Positions 31,958 through 43,253 of a DNA stretch of 64,000 nucleotides are shown piece by piece. The translations under genes were made by a program, and so were the position numbers. Source of the DNA: Diplonema japonicum (Eukaryota; Euglenozoa; Diplonemea; Diplonemida; Diplonemidae); assembly GCA_964019335.1 (NCBI GenBank), contig OZ025663.1, forward strand, positions 713,726 through 777,725, in the 5' to 3' direction. Numbering within the stretch: the first letter of the stretch is position 1; every line of letters begins with the position of its first letter. The notes under the pieces were generated by a model. The model worked only from the letters and a program-made list of their open reading frames with translations, was not told the DNA's origin and made no database searches.

Positions 31958-33757
31958 ATGTCTTCACTCAGCAGGACAGGTGCGTTGTTTGTGTTATGCA
32001 CGCAGGTGGCACTAACTTCGTGTGCGTACCTGGACTTGGCAGGGGAGGTGCCATTCCCGAAGGCAAGGGAGTTGAGGATTGCCGAGCGAAGGTCAGAATT
32101 CATGCTGTCATGTGGGAATGAGCTGATGCTGCTGGAAATGGGGGACCTCAGGCGGCCTAAACCTGAAGTAGTAAAAAGGGTAGCGTACAGTGCAACAGCC
32201 TTTCGGAATATTGTGGTAAACGAAGACGAGGTTGTCGTGTCAAACGAGCAGACAGTGCTGCTGATGCGTGCAGAGAAGGACGACGTGACTGTAGTGGGCG
32301 GGAGCAGCATCACCGACTCAAAAGTAACAATAGCGGTGTCTGTTGGGGACAAGATCTTTGTCTTCGTCAACAGCAAGGGAGATACACGTGCCAGGGTGGA
32401 TATCTTCCAGAAGTCAGAGGACGGTGACTTGAAGACATTGAAGGCATCCATCAAGCTCATCGGAGAGGTGATCGACGTTGTGACCAACGAGGCCATGGTT
32501 TATGCCATTTCCAGCGTTGGTTACATAATGGTCTTCGACTCCACCAAGACAGATGGCTACACGCTGCGCTCCATCACCCCGACGCTTCAGAAGCCCACAT
32601 GTCTCACCATGTTCAGGGACTTCATCTACGTTGGTGTAGGTAATGAACTCCGCGCCTACTTCGTGCACCCCACTGGAAACCTGGAGGAGGCCTCGCGGTT
32701 TACCGTCAACGCTCAAGTGCGGGATGTCGCCTTTACAAGAGGGAACATCTATGCCGCCACATCGGAGGGGCTTACAATCATTGACGTGAAGGACCCCCGC
32801 CGTCCCTACGAGTCGGGATTCAGGCGTATTTCATCACCTGCGAAGAGTATCGAGGTGCACATCGACATTGCGTACATCGTAACTGAGAACGAGCATCTCG
32901 TGATGATTGACGTGGTGCCACCCGTCAACGAGGTACTGCTGGTGGCCACACCCACACCTACTGCGGCACCAAAGAAGGCCGCCGTATGGATCCCCACCAA
33001 CGAGGATGTTTACGAGACGACTGTCTCAGGTAGTGCGCCCTTCACGATGGTAGATGTGGACAATGGCATTGGTGCTTGGAGCGATCTGTTTGGTAGCCAG
33101 TTCTTCGACTTCCCCGAATGGCTCATGGGCAGCAAGGCCTTTGTTGCTCCGAGCTCTATTGCGAAGGACACCAAACTGCACATTGCGTGTGCAGACATAG
33201 TCTGCAACGTGTTTATCTTCTTTGAACACTGCCTGCCGTGCTCGGCCTCGAGTAACGGGGGATTGCCCAGCATCCTAGTGAGCGATGGATGGGTCCCTTC
33301 TTCGTGCGGACCGAAGTTCAGGCTGCGCAAGAACAGCGCACCGCATTCGACCATAATCTTCAGGAAGCAGATACGAAAGGGGACCACTACTGTGCTGCCC
33401 GGTCTTTCAAAGGACGCCCGGTTTGTCGGCTTTGCGGTGAAAGAGGGGAGAACCATGTGCGAAGCAATTAGCTCGGAGGCGGAGTGTAACACAGGGACAT
33501 TCTTGTGCAAATGGGACGAGGTGGTTGGGGGCTGCATGCCGAAGGTGACGAGCTGCAAGATTAGTAAGAAAGCTGGTATTACTTTAGCGCCGACGCCACG
33601 TCCGTCAAAGGTGCCAGACGAGCCAGTTAAGCCTGTAGAGGTGCGCGTGAGGGAGGTCAAGGTGCTGGAGGTGGTGCCACCTCGGCAAGCACCACCACCA
33701 CGCCAACCTGCTCCACCACCTTCGGGTGCAACATGCACATGTGCAGCTTTCGAGTAG
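31958..33757 (+). CDS. Secreted beta-propeller (LVIVD-like) protein with Cys-rich domain and Pro-rich tail, paralogue C
   Basis: 599 aa, one exon; SL acceptor AG 31949. Signal peptide at residues about 1-22 (GALFVLCTQVALTSCAYL). The propeller repeats match paralogue B (NIYAATSEGLTIIDVKDPRRP; IAYIVTENEHLVMIDV). A short linker (VATPTPTAAPKK) precedes the Cys-rich domain: FPEWLMGSKAFV, CADIVCNVFIFFEHCLPC, NGGLPSILVSDGWVPSSC, KDARFVGFAV, CEAISSEAEC...LCKWDEVVGGC. Unlike B, the C-terminus carries a Pro/Val/Glu segment and a poly-Pro run (APPPRQPAPPP) ending GATCTCAAFE, with no GPI-type hydrophobic tail. B and C are the closest pair, so the most recent duplication probably produced them, and the GST-like gene lies between. 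No transmembrane segment apart from the signal peptide. Confidence 0.82.
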   Translation: MSSLSRTGALFVLCTQVALTSCAYLDLAGEVPFPKARELRIAERRSEFMLSCGNELMLLEMGDLRRPKPEVVKRVAYSATAFRNIVVNEDEVVVSNEQTVLLMRAEKDDVTVVGGSSITDSKVTIAVSVGDKIFVFVNSKGDTRARVDIFQKSEDGDLKTLKASIKLIGEVIDVVTNEAMVYAISSVGYIMVFDSTKTDGYTLRSITPTLQKPTCLTMFRDFIYVGVGNELRAYFVHPTGNLEEASRFTVNAQVRDVAFTRGNIYAATSEGLTIIDVKDPRRPYESGFRRISSPAKSIEVHIDIAYIVTENEHLVMIDVVPPVNEVLLVATPTPTAAPKKAAVWIPTNEDVYETTVSGSAPFTMVDVDNGIGAWSDLFGSQFFDFPEWLMGSKAFVAPSSIAKDTKLHIACADIVCNVFIFFEHCLPCSASSNGGLPSILVSDGWVPSSCGPKFRLRKNSAPHSTIIFRKQIRKGTTTVLPGLSKDARFVGFAVKEGRTMCEAISSEAECNTGTFLCKWDEVVGGCMPKVTSCKISKKAGITLAPTPRPSKVPDEPVKPVEVRVREVKVLEVVPPRQAPPPRQPAPPPSGATCTCAAFE

Positions 33758-34320
33758 CCTCACCAGACACAGCAACGTCAGGATGAGGCTCTGACTACCA
33801 TCACAACCGACTACAACTGCTCTCAATATCACCCCCCCCCCCCCCCCCCCCCCCTCATTAGTACTTGTTGTTTTTGTGCCGAGCATAGTAATTTATTTCA
33901 CTTTCTTTATTATTTTTACATTGTTTTCCTACCTCTCGCACTTTCTTCTTTTTTCTTTTTTTCTTTTTTTTTTTCCCTTTTTTTTTTTTTGCTCGAGCGA
34001 AAAGCAAAAACGACAAGTTCAAAACTATTATTTTACTCCCTCCCGCGTCCCCGCTCTATTCTTCTTGCGTTTATGTTACTCCCATTCCCTATTCTTTTCC
34101 CCTATTTTCACCCCTTTTTTTCCTTTCAAGCTATTCATCGGCGCCTTCAAGCTGATTGAATGCACCTGTTGTCCTCTGCCCGTGCCGCCTTCAGGCGACA
34201 CCCTCGCACAAGGACAGCAGTGCGTTACGGCCTCCGATGCTTAGCAGCGGACGGGGCCCAGAGCTTTTTCCTTTATCTTTTCATATATTCTCTCTTCCCT
34301 CTTTATTATTTTTTTTTATG
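33758..34320. other. Low-complexity intergenic spacer with C-run
   Basis: Contains an uninterrupted C run of about 23 bases at 33832-33854 and pyrimidine-rich DNA at 33890-34140. No gene seen. Confidence 0.6.
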
Positions 34321-34866
34321 ATCAACTTGGACGGACGAGACATGTGGCACCACCTCATTGTGGTATATTGCCACTCGGGAAGTTACGGCAAACACCAGCG
34401 TGAGTCACTTTTGAACAAGGCGCTGAACGAGATGAGGTGTGCCCTGGGTGATGTTCCTATCATCGTCGCAGGGGACCTAAACACCGAGGTGTCGCAATCA
34501 GGTGTACTACAGCGGTTGGGTGTGACTGGGTGGATGCAGCAGCACTGCAGGCCGAGAAAGACGGGGTAAGGCCGAGCCACACCTTTGTGAGGAGAGCCAC
34601 TGACACAAAGACACATGAACCCGATCGCTGCGGCGGAACTACAGAAGGCGTGGGTCCACGACACGGCGTATACCAACGAACACAGATGCTCTCCATCAAA
34701 CTGTATCCCTACTCTCAAGAGCAAGACACGCAAGTACTTCATCCCGAAGGAACTGCCGGACTGCCGGTGTCGACTGCTAGTGATGACCACGTGATTGAGC
34801 TGCTACACCCGCACACCGAAATTTATCAAAAAAGTTTTTCGTTGCAAATCGTTACCGTATTTTAAA
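34321..34866 (+). pseudogene. Decayed endonuclease/exonuclease/phosphatase (AP-endonuclease-like) fragment, probable LINE remnant
   Basis: Bases 34345-34530 encode WHHLIVVYCHSGSYGKHQRE...VPIIVAGDLNTEVSQ, in which GDLNTE is the metal-binding GD(L/F)N motif of the EEP superfamily. After about 34527 the coding sense continues one frame over as RPSHTFVRRATDTKTHEPDR and then ...STASDDHVIEL, matching the later HTF.R and S-D-H motifs of LINE-type endonucleases. The frame change, missing N-terminal Glu motif and absence of a reverse transcriptase make this a broken fragment. It is unrelated to the endonuclease of the intact retrotransposon at 54 kb, which is of the restriction-like type. Alternatively it is a domain of a broken cellular nuclease. 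Confidence 0.6.
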
Positions 34867-37800
34867 GTATGAAATACTTACGACTGATGTCCCTAAACCG
34901 CCTAAGGCCATAGAGAATATGTTCTGAAAGATGGGTGTCATTCTATACTCTAAAAAAACATGGTTTTTTTCTTCTTCTTTTGCTTTTTCTTTTCGAGTTT
35001 TTTTGAGTCAAGTACTTTACAAGTTTAAAATACGGCAACGAATCTTTTTACCCCCCCCCCCCCCCCACATACTAGTTTAGCGCTTCATTAGTTTGTGCAC
35101 GAGACACTAGCAAAATTAAAAAAGAAGATTCTGTATTCCCCCCCCCCCCCCCCCCACCCCCTTCTGAGGGAAAAGGATAAGATGTTCACTCTTAGAACAT
35201 ATGAAATGAATAAAAAAGAATTAAAAAAGAAAATAAGAAAATTATTTCAAGGCTGTTTACGGCCTTTTTTTTTTTCTTCCCCCTACTCCCCGAAACAAGA
35301 CATTCGCTGATCTCAGTTATTTTGCTACACCTGTCATCGCTCTTAGCAGCATGTCATACCACTCTGAGTGATGCCGTTTCCCCCGGACGCCTGCGAAGCA
35401 TTTTACTTAACCCTTCCCGCCTTTTGTTTAGTAGAGATAGTGGCTTTCGTACTTAGAGAGGTCGCTTGCCTCTCCATGCCCCTTACGTGGAAGGATTGGA
35501 CTTTTGTTTTCTAAAAGTAAGGGCGAATACTACTTTAATTCTCACCAATTGCAAATCATCTTTATTTTTATTATTATTTTTTTAAAAATATTTTCATTGT
35601 AGATAACTTAGGAAGAAGGTTTTTATCTTCAATAAAACAGGAATTAAGGTCTTCTTTTTCTCAAAGATTCTTATTGAAGAAGAAAAAATAAGGAAGGGAA
35701 AACTGGTGCAACTCAAAAAAAAAAAAAAAAAAAAAAAAAAAGAAAATAAAAAGAAGAAGAGGGCATCTTCTTGAAATCAGAACATTGAGCATATTGTCGT
35801 CATCGAGAAGAGCCTCTTAGCCCAACCATTAGCGTACTTCGTCCATTACAGACAACAGAAAACGTAAATTTTATCATTTTCTTGGGCGATTGTACCAATC
35901 AGACCTACCTTTCCTCTTGAAAAGAAAAGAAAAAAAAAGAAAAGGAAGCTAAAAAGAAGACAAATAAGGATTTATCTTTACTATTAAAAGGAGTATTAGT
36001 CAAACTTTTGATATTTTTTTCAAAGCACATATTGTCTATCAGCCCTTCTGGCTGAAAGAAAAAAGAAGGAAACAAAAGAAAGAAAAGAAAGAAAGAAAGA
36101 AAGAAACTCCAAGCCCCATCATCACAAAATCCGGTCCCCCCCCCCTTTTTTTTACCCCGTCCCTAAGAATGAAAAAGGAAATACAGAATCTCCTTCCCCC
36201 TTCCTTCCCTGCTGTTTATTTTAGAAGAGCGACAAGTTCAAACTATTTTTTTTTTCTAACATACGTACCACCAAACATACAACATCCTTTTTTTTTTCTT
36301 CTTTTTTTTTTTTTTCCCCTTGCTGCAAAGTGAAAAAGTGCAGGACCTAGCAAATGTCCGAGTTTTTTGGGTGTTTGGGAATGAGTCTTGTCGACCAGTT
36401 TCTGTCCGGAGATTCTTCTCAAAGGCTCTGAAGGCCGCTGGAGGAGCTTTTTTTGGGCGTCCGTGAATTTGTTCAAATTTTTCACTTTTCAGTGTGTTCC
36501 GTTCTCAAAGAGAAGACCGATCAATTTTATTTTTTGATGGTTGTCATCATGGTTTTGCAGTGATTATATTTTTTCCAAAGAACGAGACTTGACGTGCCTT
36601 TAGACAGGAAGGGAACGTTGGCTACGTGTTTACTGGGTCGTGCTTCTCCACGCCTACCCCCACCGGCCCACGGCACGTACAGACTAGTTCCTCTTTATTC
36701 CTGTTTAAAGGTAGGGTGCGCCCGTACTTTCCCTCCCCTGTGTCTTCGCCTTTTTTTTTTGAGAGTTAATTCAGCAATACTGTGATAGTTACATAAAAGA
36801 TTTTTTTAAGTCACAAGAAAGAAGAGAAAAAAAGAAAAAAGAAACGCAAAAAAGAAAAGGAGGACAGAAAGAAGAAAAAGAAAGAAAAGAAAAGTGTATC
36901 TATTTTCTTTGACGGAGGAAGAAGAACTGAGAGTAGCTTGCCCAAAAAACGAAAATGGGCCCTCGAAGAAAAAATAGGAAAATGGGTACAAGCAGATAAT
37001 TGCCATGTTCTAGATTTTTTGGCACCCCCCCCCTTTGTTTTGGTATTTTCGTTTTGAAATAAAATGTTGCAAGGAGGTAAGGACAGAGGGGTTCGAAAGC
37101 ACGCACCACCACGTAGAAGTTTTGTAGACAGAACAAGATAAAGGATGACAAATATTTGTTTTTGAGTCTTGTTTTTTTCTTTCGCCCGTGACCTTATACC
37201 TTGCTTGCATTCTGTCTTCCAACTATTTTATTTCAGGTTATTTTCTTTCATCTGCTGGATTTGGGTTTATTATGTACCGTATTAAAATGGACCCTTTTCG
37301 GATATTTTACAATTTGGGACTTTATACGGTTCATAATCCAAGTCGGTCGTTTATCTCTCTCCTATGCCCTTTGAAAGAAGGAAAGTAGAAAAAGAAAAGC
37401 CCAAAGAAAGAAAGATCTATTTTCTTTTGTGAGTGTCTTTTGTTCCCCCCCCGCTACGAGACTTCTTTTCTTCATTGTTTGAAGGTCAAAGGGATGCCAC
37501 CACGTACTAGTAGTAGTGCAAGAAGTAGTTTATCCCTCTTTTGGTAGGAAGGTCTCTTCCTTTCATCTTCTTGTTTACTGTTGTATTTTTTTCCTTCCCC
37601 CCCCTCTTTTCTTATGTTCTTCCCCATACACTCCTCGTGAGCAATGTCACAAGATACCTTAAGAGTTTCCAAACGAAAGAAGCATTGGTGTAGGTGTGTG
37701 GGACTATGCTCGCCGCAGCCCCCTCCTTCAGTCGGGGAGTTCTCCTTCTGCACCCCCTGAGGAGCCGACTTTCTTGTGCCTCGCTTAAATATACTCGGTA

Positions 37801-38152
37801 TAATAAGGAGGTAGGAGGTCTTTTGGAGCATTCGTTTCTCATTTTCCCGTTTTTTTATGGGGGAATCAGCATCCTTTTATTCATCGAAGGCACTCGGGCC
37901 TCAAGAAGCCACTGTTCTTTAAGTAGATCGCTCAGCACTGGCTTGCTTTTGTGCCCTTGCGAAGTGTCGTTATGTGGGGCTGTGCGAACCCAGGTGCCAG
38001 CATCTGTGGTATCTTACTTCTGTAGTGTTGCTTCCAACCCTCCCCCCTTCCCCTTCCCCTTCCCCTCCCCTCCTTGTTCACACGCAGTTATGTCGTCGTG
38101 TACTCTTTTATTCTTTTTTTTCTAGCATCTTTTTGTCAATGCAATGCAGGGA
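34867..38152. other. Large gene-poor low-complexity region
   Basis: About 3.3 kb without a supportable gene. Landmarks: C runs near 35050 and 35139, an A run of about 26 bases at 35716-35741, C10T10-like junctions near 36138, purine-rich (GAAAGAAAG)n near 36075-36105, A/G-rich DNA at 36810-36900 and a CCCCTT-repeat near 38045-38070. The 36340-36480 and 37200-37380 stretches have more balanced composition, but only short frames and no RNA gene I recognise. No strand switch is visible. Confidence 0.5.
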
Positions 38153-40453
38153 ATGGACTCGAGTCTCATGCAGCATGAGGTGAACACGATTGACGGGCAA
38201 GATTTAAAGTTAAAGGCGTCTCAAAGGCTTGCGAGGGCCAGGCTCAATCGGGACCGCATGTCTGGCAGGGCAGCTTTGGAGCAGAAACGACAGCAGGAGA
38301 ACACGGAGAGCGGGGGTGATGCACCACCTCACGTCACCCTGTCTCAGATCATAGGCACCAGCCCCGCCGTGGGGCCTATGATGTTGGGAGATGTGGATCT
38401 GAAGGAGGGGGAGCGTGTTTACGTAAAGGACAGTGCAAAGGTGATCCGCATGAATTCCCCTAATCTCGACAGGACCAAGGAGCTTTACTGCGGCGAGAAG
38501 GGGCGCATCGTGAAAATGTATCAAATGCTGGACATCCCTGGCGTGGACCTCAAGTTCCCAGATGGCGAGACGCGTTTCTTCACCCTTAACTGCATCGAAT
38601 TCGAACCCAAAACAGCAGCAAAAGAAGCGCCTAAGAAGCCTGCCTCTCGAGCGATGCGGACGCCCTCCCCCAACCCTAGGGCCCGCACTGCGCTTAAGGA
38701 AAAGCCGATAGCAAAAGTCGCCCCCACCCCCACCCCCACCACCGCTAGGGGGATTCCCACGACTACTGCTCCTGTAGCATTACCCGCCCCCAATACTGCG
38801 AGGGCACTTCCTACTGCCACAATATCTGCAGCTACCCCCACCCCCACCACGCCTTTGACATCGGCTGCTAAGGCAAAGGCGCGTTCGAAGTCATCCGTGA
38901 CACCATCTGGAACAAAGGTAGGCCAGAGGATTCTCATTTCCGTGAGCAGCCGTACCATGCAGGCTACGGTAAAGTATGTTGGCCCTACAAGCTTTGCAGA
39001 TGGCGAGTGGGCGGGGCTCGAGCTCAGCACGCCTGACGGCAAGGTATGCAGCAAGAGGAATCTCACTTCACACTATAGAACGATGGGAAGGTAGGTGGTA
39101 AAACGTACTTTAGGTGTAAGCCGAACCATGGCTTGTTTAGGTAATATTCACAATCCATATCCACATCCACACAGGCGGGTGTCAGAGCTCACTCCATCGT
39201 CGAACAACAGGAGTAGTAGTCCGAATTTTAGGAAGCAAGATGCTTCTGCTCCAGTTGTCGAAGCGAAAAAAGAGAGTGCATTGGTGCCTGCAGTGGCGAA
39301 GCCTAGAGTGGCAGCGCTGCCTCGTAAGGTGACAATGCCTGCTACGAAGACAATTAGGCTGTGGGAGAACGGCCAGTACGGGTCGACTGTTGATACCGTT
39401 CCGTACAAGTCTATGATCATCAGGCACTTGCACAAGACCATGAAGGCAGTTCTCAACACCGCCACCCGCGAGCTGGGTTGGCACATTATGAAGAGGTCAG
39501 TCGAGATCCTGTATCTTGATGATGGCACAGAGGTCAGTGATGTCGACAACATTATGAACGGCAGCAACATCATAGCCTCTTGGGGCGATGCCTTCATTAA
39601 GCCCACCATTCCATTGCCCGCCATGAAGCAAGCTCAGAATGACTCAAGCACCCAGGCACCTGCTCCTGCTGCAGCAGTTGTGCCCACACCCACGAAACCC
39701 AAGGCCGTGAACCGGACCAGAAGCCCTCTGCCCCAAGCTAAGACGCGGAGCCCACTAAGTGCGAAGACACAAGGCATCAACAAGATTATCAAGGTGTTCG
39801 AAAACGGCATTTATGGTAGCAAGTGGAGCGACACTATTCCTTGCTACACTGTGACACTCAGGAGTGCTTTCAAGACTGTTAAATCTGTGCAGGTGATGTT
39901 AGCGAGGGAGTTGCAGTGGAACCAATGTGGCCGCAAGGTAGAGGTCATTTATGACACGCTTGGTCGGGAAGTCATGGACCTTACCATGGTGACAGATGGT
40001 GATGTGCTCATTGCTAGTGCAGGCGATAACTTTGTTCCCCCGCACACAGATGTGAAGGACAGGTTCCCCCTACCAAAGATGGAGGCAGAAGAGGAGCTTA
40101 TCCAACCAAAGATGGTGGCACAAGAGGAACTTGGGGAAGAGCTTGAGTATGAAGAACCTGCAAAGCCCGAAAGGGAGCCTGTGGAGACAGAAACCTCGGT
40201 GTCCTTGGAGGATCGTTCTCAGGCAGATCTCACAGATGAGTTTGACGACATCTACGCAGACCCAAACCTCGACATCGAGAAGCTCATGGCAAGGAGGAGG
40301 GAAAAAAAGGCAAAGCATGCCACCACGCGCAAGGAGAGCGAGCCCTCCAACAAAGACATGATCGCACAGCTAATGGTATGCACCCCAGGTAGCTCTCATA
40401 CACTACAGTCTGAGATTGCTGATTTAGAGGCATCTGCATCAACAGAATACTGA
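38153..40453 (+). CDS. CAP-Gly plus tandem doublecortin microtubule-associated protein
   Basis: Exons: 38153-39043, 39079-39140, 39175-40375, 40409-40453 (TGA); 732 aa. Introns are 35, 34 and 33 nt. The ATGCAG at 38144-38149 looks like the SL acceptor, so I start at ATG 38153 (an ATG at 38144 is in frame). Residues about 80-155 form an SH3-like barrel (GERVYVKDSAKV, GEKGRIVKMYQM, VDLKFPDGETRFF). A Pro/Thr/Ala-rich linker follows. The CAP-Gly domain (about residues 260-325) has VKYVGPTSFADGEWAGLEL and, across an intron, GKNDGKVGGKTYFRCKPNHG, the tubulin-tail-binding signature. Two doublecortin domains follow (KTIRLWENGQYG...ASWGDAFIKP and KIIKVFENGIYG...ASAGDNFVPP), then an acidic tail. The combination predicts binding to microtubule lattice and ends, for instance in the flagellar or subpellicular cytoskeleton. 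The 33-nt intron is in frame and stop-free, so retention would add 11 residues. Confidence 0.9.
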
Positions 40454-40591
40454 CACTTAGATCGCGTTGTTCATAAGAAACATGACCCGCTTGTACACGT
40501 GTACTCCATCCTTGCTTTGTATAGTCATAAAGAAATGCAGTTATTGTCTTTTTTTTCTTTTTTTTCTTTCCACTGTTTCGTTGATACTCAG

Positions 40592-42835
40592 ATGCTACCG
40601 GCACGGAGGATCTTCGCGAAACACATTGTGTTCAGGCAACACAGTAACATGGCGTTCACTTACCCGGAGGCGAGAAGGAGCGATTTCACGGAGGAGTTGC
40701 ATGATGTGACGAGGGCAGACCCCTATAGGTGGATGGAGGACAGCGACTCAAAAGAAGTGAAGGAGTGGGTCGGGCATGAGAACGATCTAGCAAGGTCATT
40801 CATCGACTCCTATGAGCACAAGGACAAGATTTACTCAAAGATCAAGGAAAGGCTTGACTACGAGAAGCACGGCCTCCCTTGGAGGGAAGGGAAGAAATGG
40901 TACTATTTCTTCAACACCGGGCTCCAGAACCAATCTGTGCTCTATGTGAAGGATGACATCAACGACAAGGCCGAGAAAGGTAAGGTGTTCCTGGATCCCA
41001 ACACTCTTTCATCGGAAGGGACGTCGGCATTGGGTGCCATGGACTTCACGAGCTCAGGGTCGCACCTCGCATACGGTGTAAAAAAGAAGGGCAGTGACTG
41101 GAGTGTGCTGCATGTCAGGAACTGCGAGACAGGCGAAGACCTTCCCGACAAGGTGGAATGGGTGAAGCACAGTGGGGTGAGTTGGGACGGCGAAGGGAAG
41201 GGTTTTTTCTACTCCAGGTACCCAATCCCCGAGTCCATTAAGGGCAACACTGACCTTGGAAGCGAGACAGACGCTGCAAGGGACCAGAGACTGTGCTACC
41301 ATAAATTGGGGACTCCGCAGAGCGAGGATGTCATCATTTACCACGACCCAGCAACCCCAACCATGATGTACGGGGCAGGGGTGTCCGAGGATGGGAAATA
41401 CTGCATCATCGAGTCCAGCAAGGGATGCCACCCGGAGAACACGGTGTGGTGCATTGAGATGGCCACCTTTGATCCAGCGACTTACAAGCAGGAGAGCATT
41501 GTGAAGGTGATTGATGAGTACAATTGGAACTACTCTTTCATCGGGAACAAAGACACGGTGCTTTACTTCAGGACCACCGAAAACGCCGACAACAAGAAGA
41601 TTGTGACATATGATATGAGCAGCAAGGAATGGAGCGATTTCCTGCCTGAGTCGGAGCATGTCCTGAAGTGGGGTACCATGGGATACGGGGGCATTATGTA
41701 TGTGTGCTACATGCAGGATGTGAAGAAGGTGGTCTACTACTTCCCTTTGTCCGATATTGGGAACAGAACGAAGCTCGAAACCGAGATCGGCAGTGTGTCC
41801 ATGTCCACTTCGCAGAAGCACCCAGAAGTGTTCTACTCGGTCACGTCTTTCATATTTGCAAAGCGGATGTACTACTACAATGCCGAGGAAGGACCCGCTA
41901 AAGCCACGTTGTGGTACGAGGCAAAGGTCAGTGACCATGACTCGTCGAAGTTTGAGGTAGAGCAGGTGTTCTACCCTTCAAAGGATGGCACCAAGGTTCC
42001 GATGTTCCTCGTGTATAAGAAGGGCATGAAGCGTGATGGAAACAACATGTGCATGCTCTATGGGTACGGAGGCTTCAGGGTGTCGATGGACGTGTCTTTC
42101 AGCACCTCGTTGCTGACGTTCATCAACAACTTCAACGGTGTCTACGCTTTAGCCAACATCAGAGGCGGACTGGAGTACGGTGAGAAGTGGTGGAAGGGTG
42201 GCGCTTTGAAGCAAAAGCAGAATTGCTTCGACGACTTTATGTACGCAGCGAAGTACCTCCAAGAGACCAAGGTATGAGTGGGTTCACATTAGCAACTACA
42301 CAGATCACGTGCCCTGCAAAGCAAATAATTAGGGGTGGCTCCAACGGTGGAACGCTTGTTGCTGCATGTGCAAACCAAGCACCAGAGCTTTTTGGTTGCG
42401 TTATGGCCTCTGTAGGGGTGATGGACATGACGCGGTTCCACAAGTTCACGATTGGCGCTGCGTGGAGGAGCGACTTCGGTGACCCAGGTATACATGTGCA
42501 TGCCACCTGTTGTATTTTAACTTATCACAGACGTGAAGGAGGACTACGACTACATCATGACTTACTCGCCGTACCACAACATTGACGGCACAAAGAAGTA
42601 CCCCGCTATCTTGTGCCAGACAGGTGACCACGATGACCGTGTTGTCCCCCTTCACACATACAAGTATATCGCCGAGATGCAGTACAAGTGTAAAAGCCAA
42701 GAGAATCCCTTCTTCGCACTAGTAGAAGTGGATGCAGGTCACGGTGGAGGTAAACCTACTGAGAAGGTCATCGCAGAGCTGACCGACACATACACATTCA
42801 TGGCAAAGGTTTGCGGCGCTTCCTGGACCGATTAG
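40592..42835 (+). CDS. Prolyl oligopeptidase (S9A serine peptidase)
   Basis: Exons: 40592-42271, 42304-42487, 42531-42835 (TAG); 722 aa, the usual family length. Introns are 32 and 43 nt. The SL acceptor AG (40590-40591) abuts the ATG directly. The first 19 residues ([19 protein letters not shown]) look like a mitochondrial presequence; the next Met ([10 protein letters not shown]) begins the conserved PEP_N domain (DPYRWMED), so alternative starts could give two locations. The middle forms the seven-bladed propeller. The catalytic domain has [25 protein letters not shown] and the triad: Ser in RGGSNGGTL, Asp in [12 protein letters not shown], His in DAGHGGGKP. Introns fall just before the Ser block and before the [10 protein letters not shown] block. 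Cleaves short Pro-containing peptides. All catalytic residues are present, so it should be active. Confidence 0.96.
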
Positions 42836-43253
42836 TAGGGCCACTGAACTGGGGCAATAAGGTTGGCGTATTTAGTTGCACACTTAACGCTAGCTCGTGT
42901 GTTGCAATCAAACACCCATTTAATTTCCCCCGTTCTTGCGCTAAGCAAACAACTTCTAATCGAGTTCACTCACCCTCCCTTTTCTGTTTTAACAATCTTA
43001 TATATATTGTCGAACTAAAACTAGTTGATGGCAGCGTAATGAGCTATATTAGGTAGAATTCCGTTCGTGCGCACAAACAAATGAAGCGCCAAACTAGTCT
43101 TTTCTTTTGCTGCCGTCCCTCGGGTTGGGGACATCTGCTGTAAGGGTGGATAGGGTATTTGGGTATTTGGAGTTTAGAGGGTTGGATTCATTCATATTGT
43201 TCTTCTTTTTTGTTGTTTATTCCTTACAGGATTAATCGAAGATATCAAGAATA
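42836..43253. other. Intergenic spacer
   Basis: About 420 bases of mixed composition with no gene seen. It ends in TTTATTCCTTACAG (acceptor AG 43229) before ATG 43254. Confidence 0.55.

Noticed and set aside
34156-34569. A complete gene at 34156
   Set aside because: The first part is pyrimidine-rich junk translation. The recognisable endonuclease part is frameshifted and incomplete.
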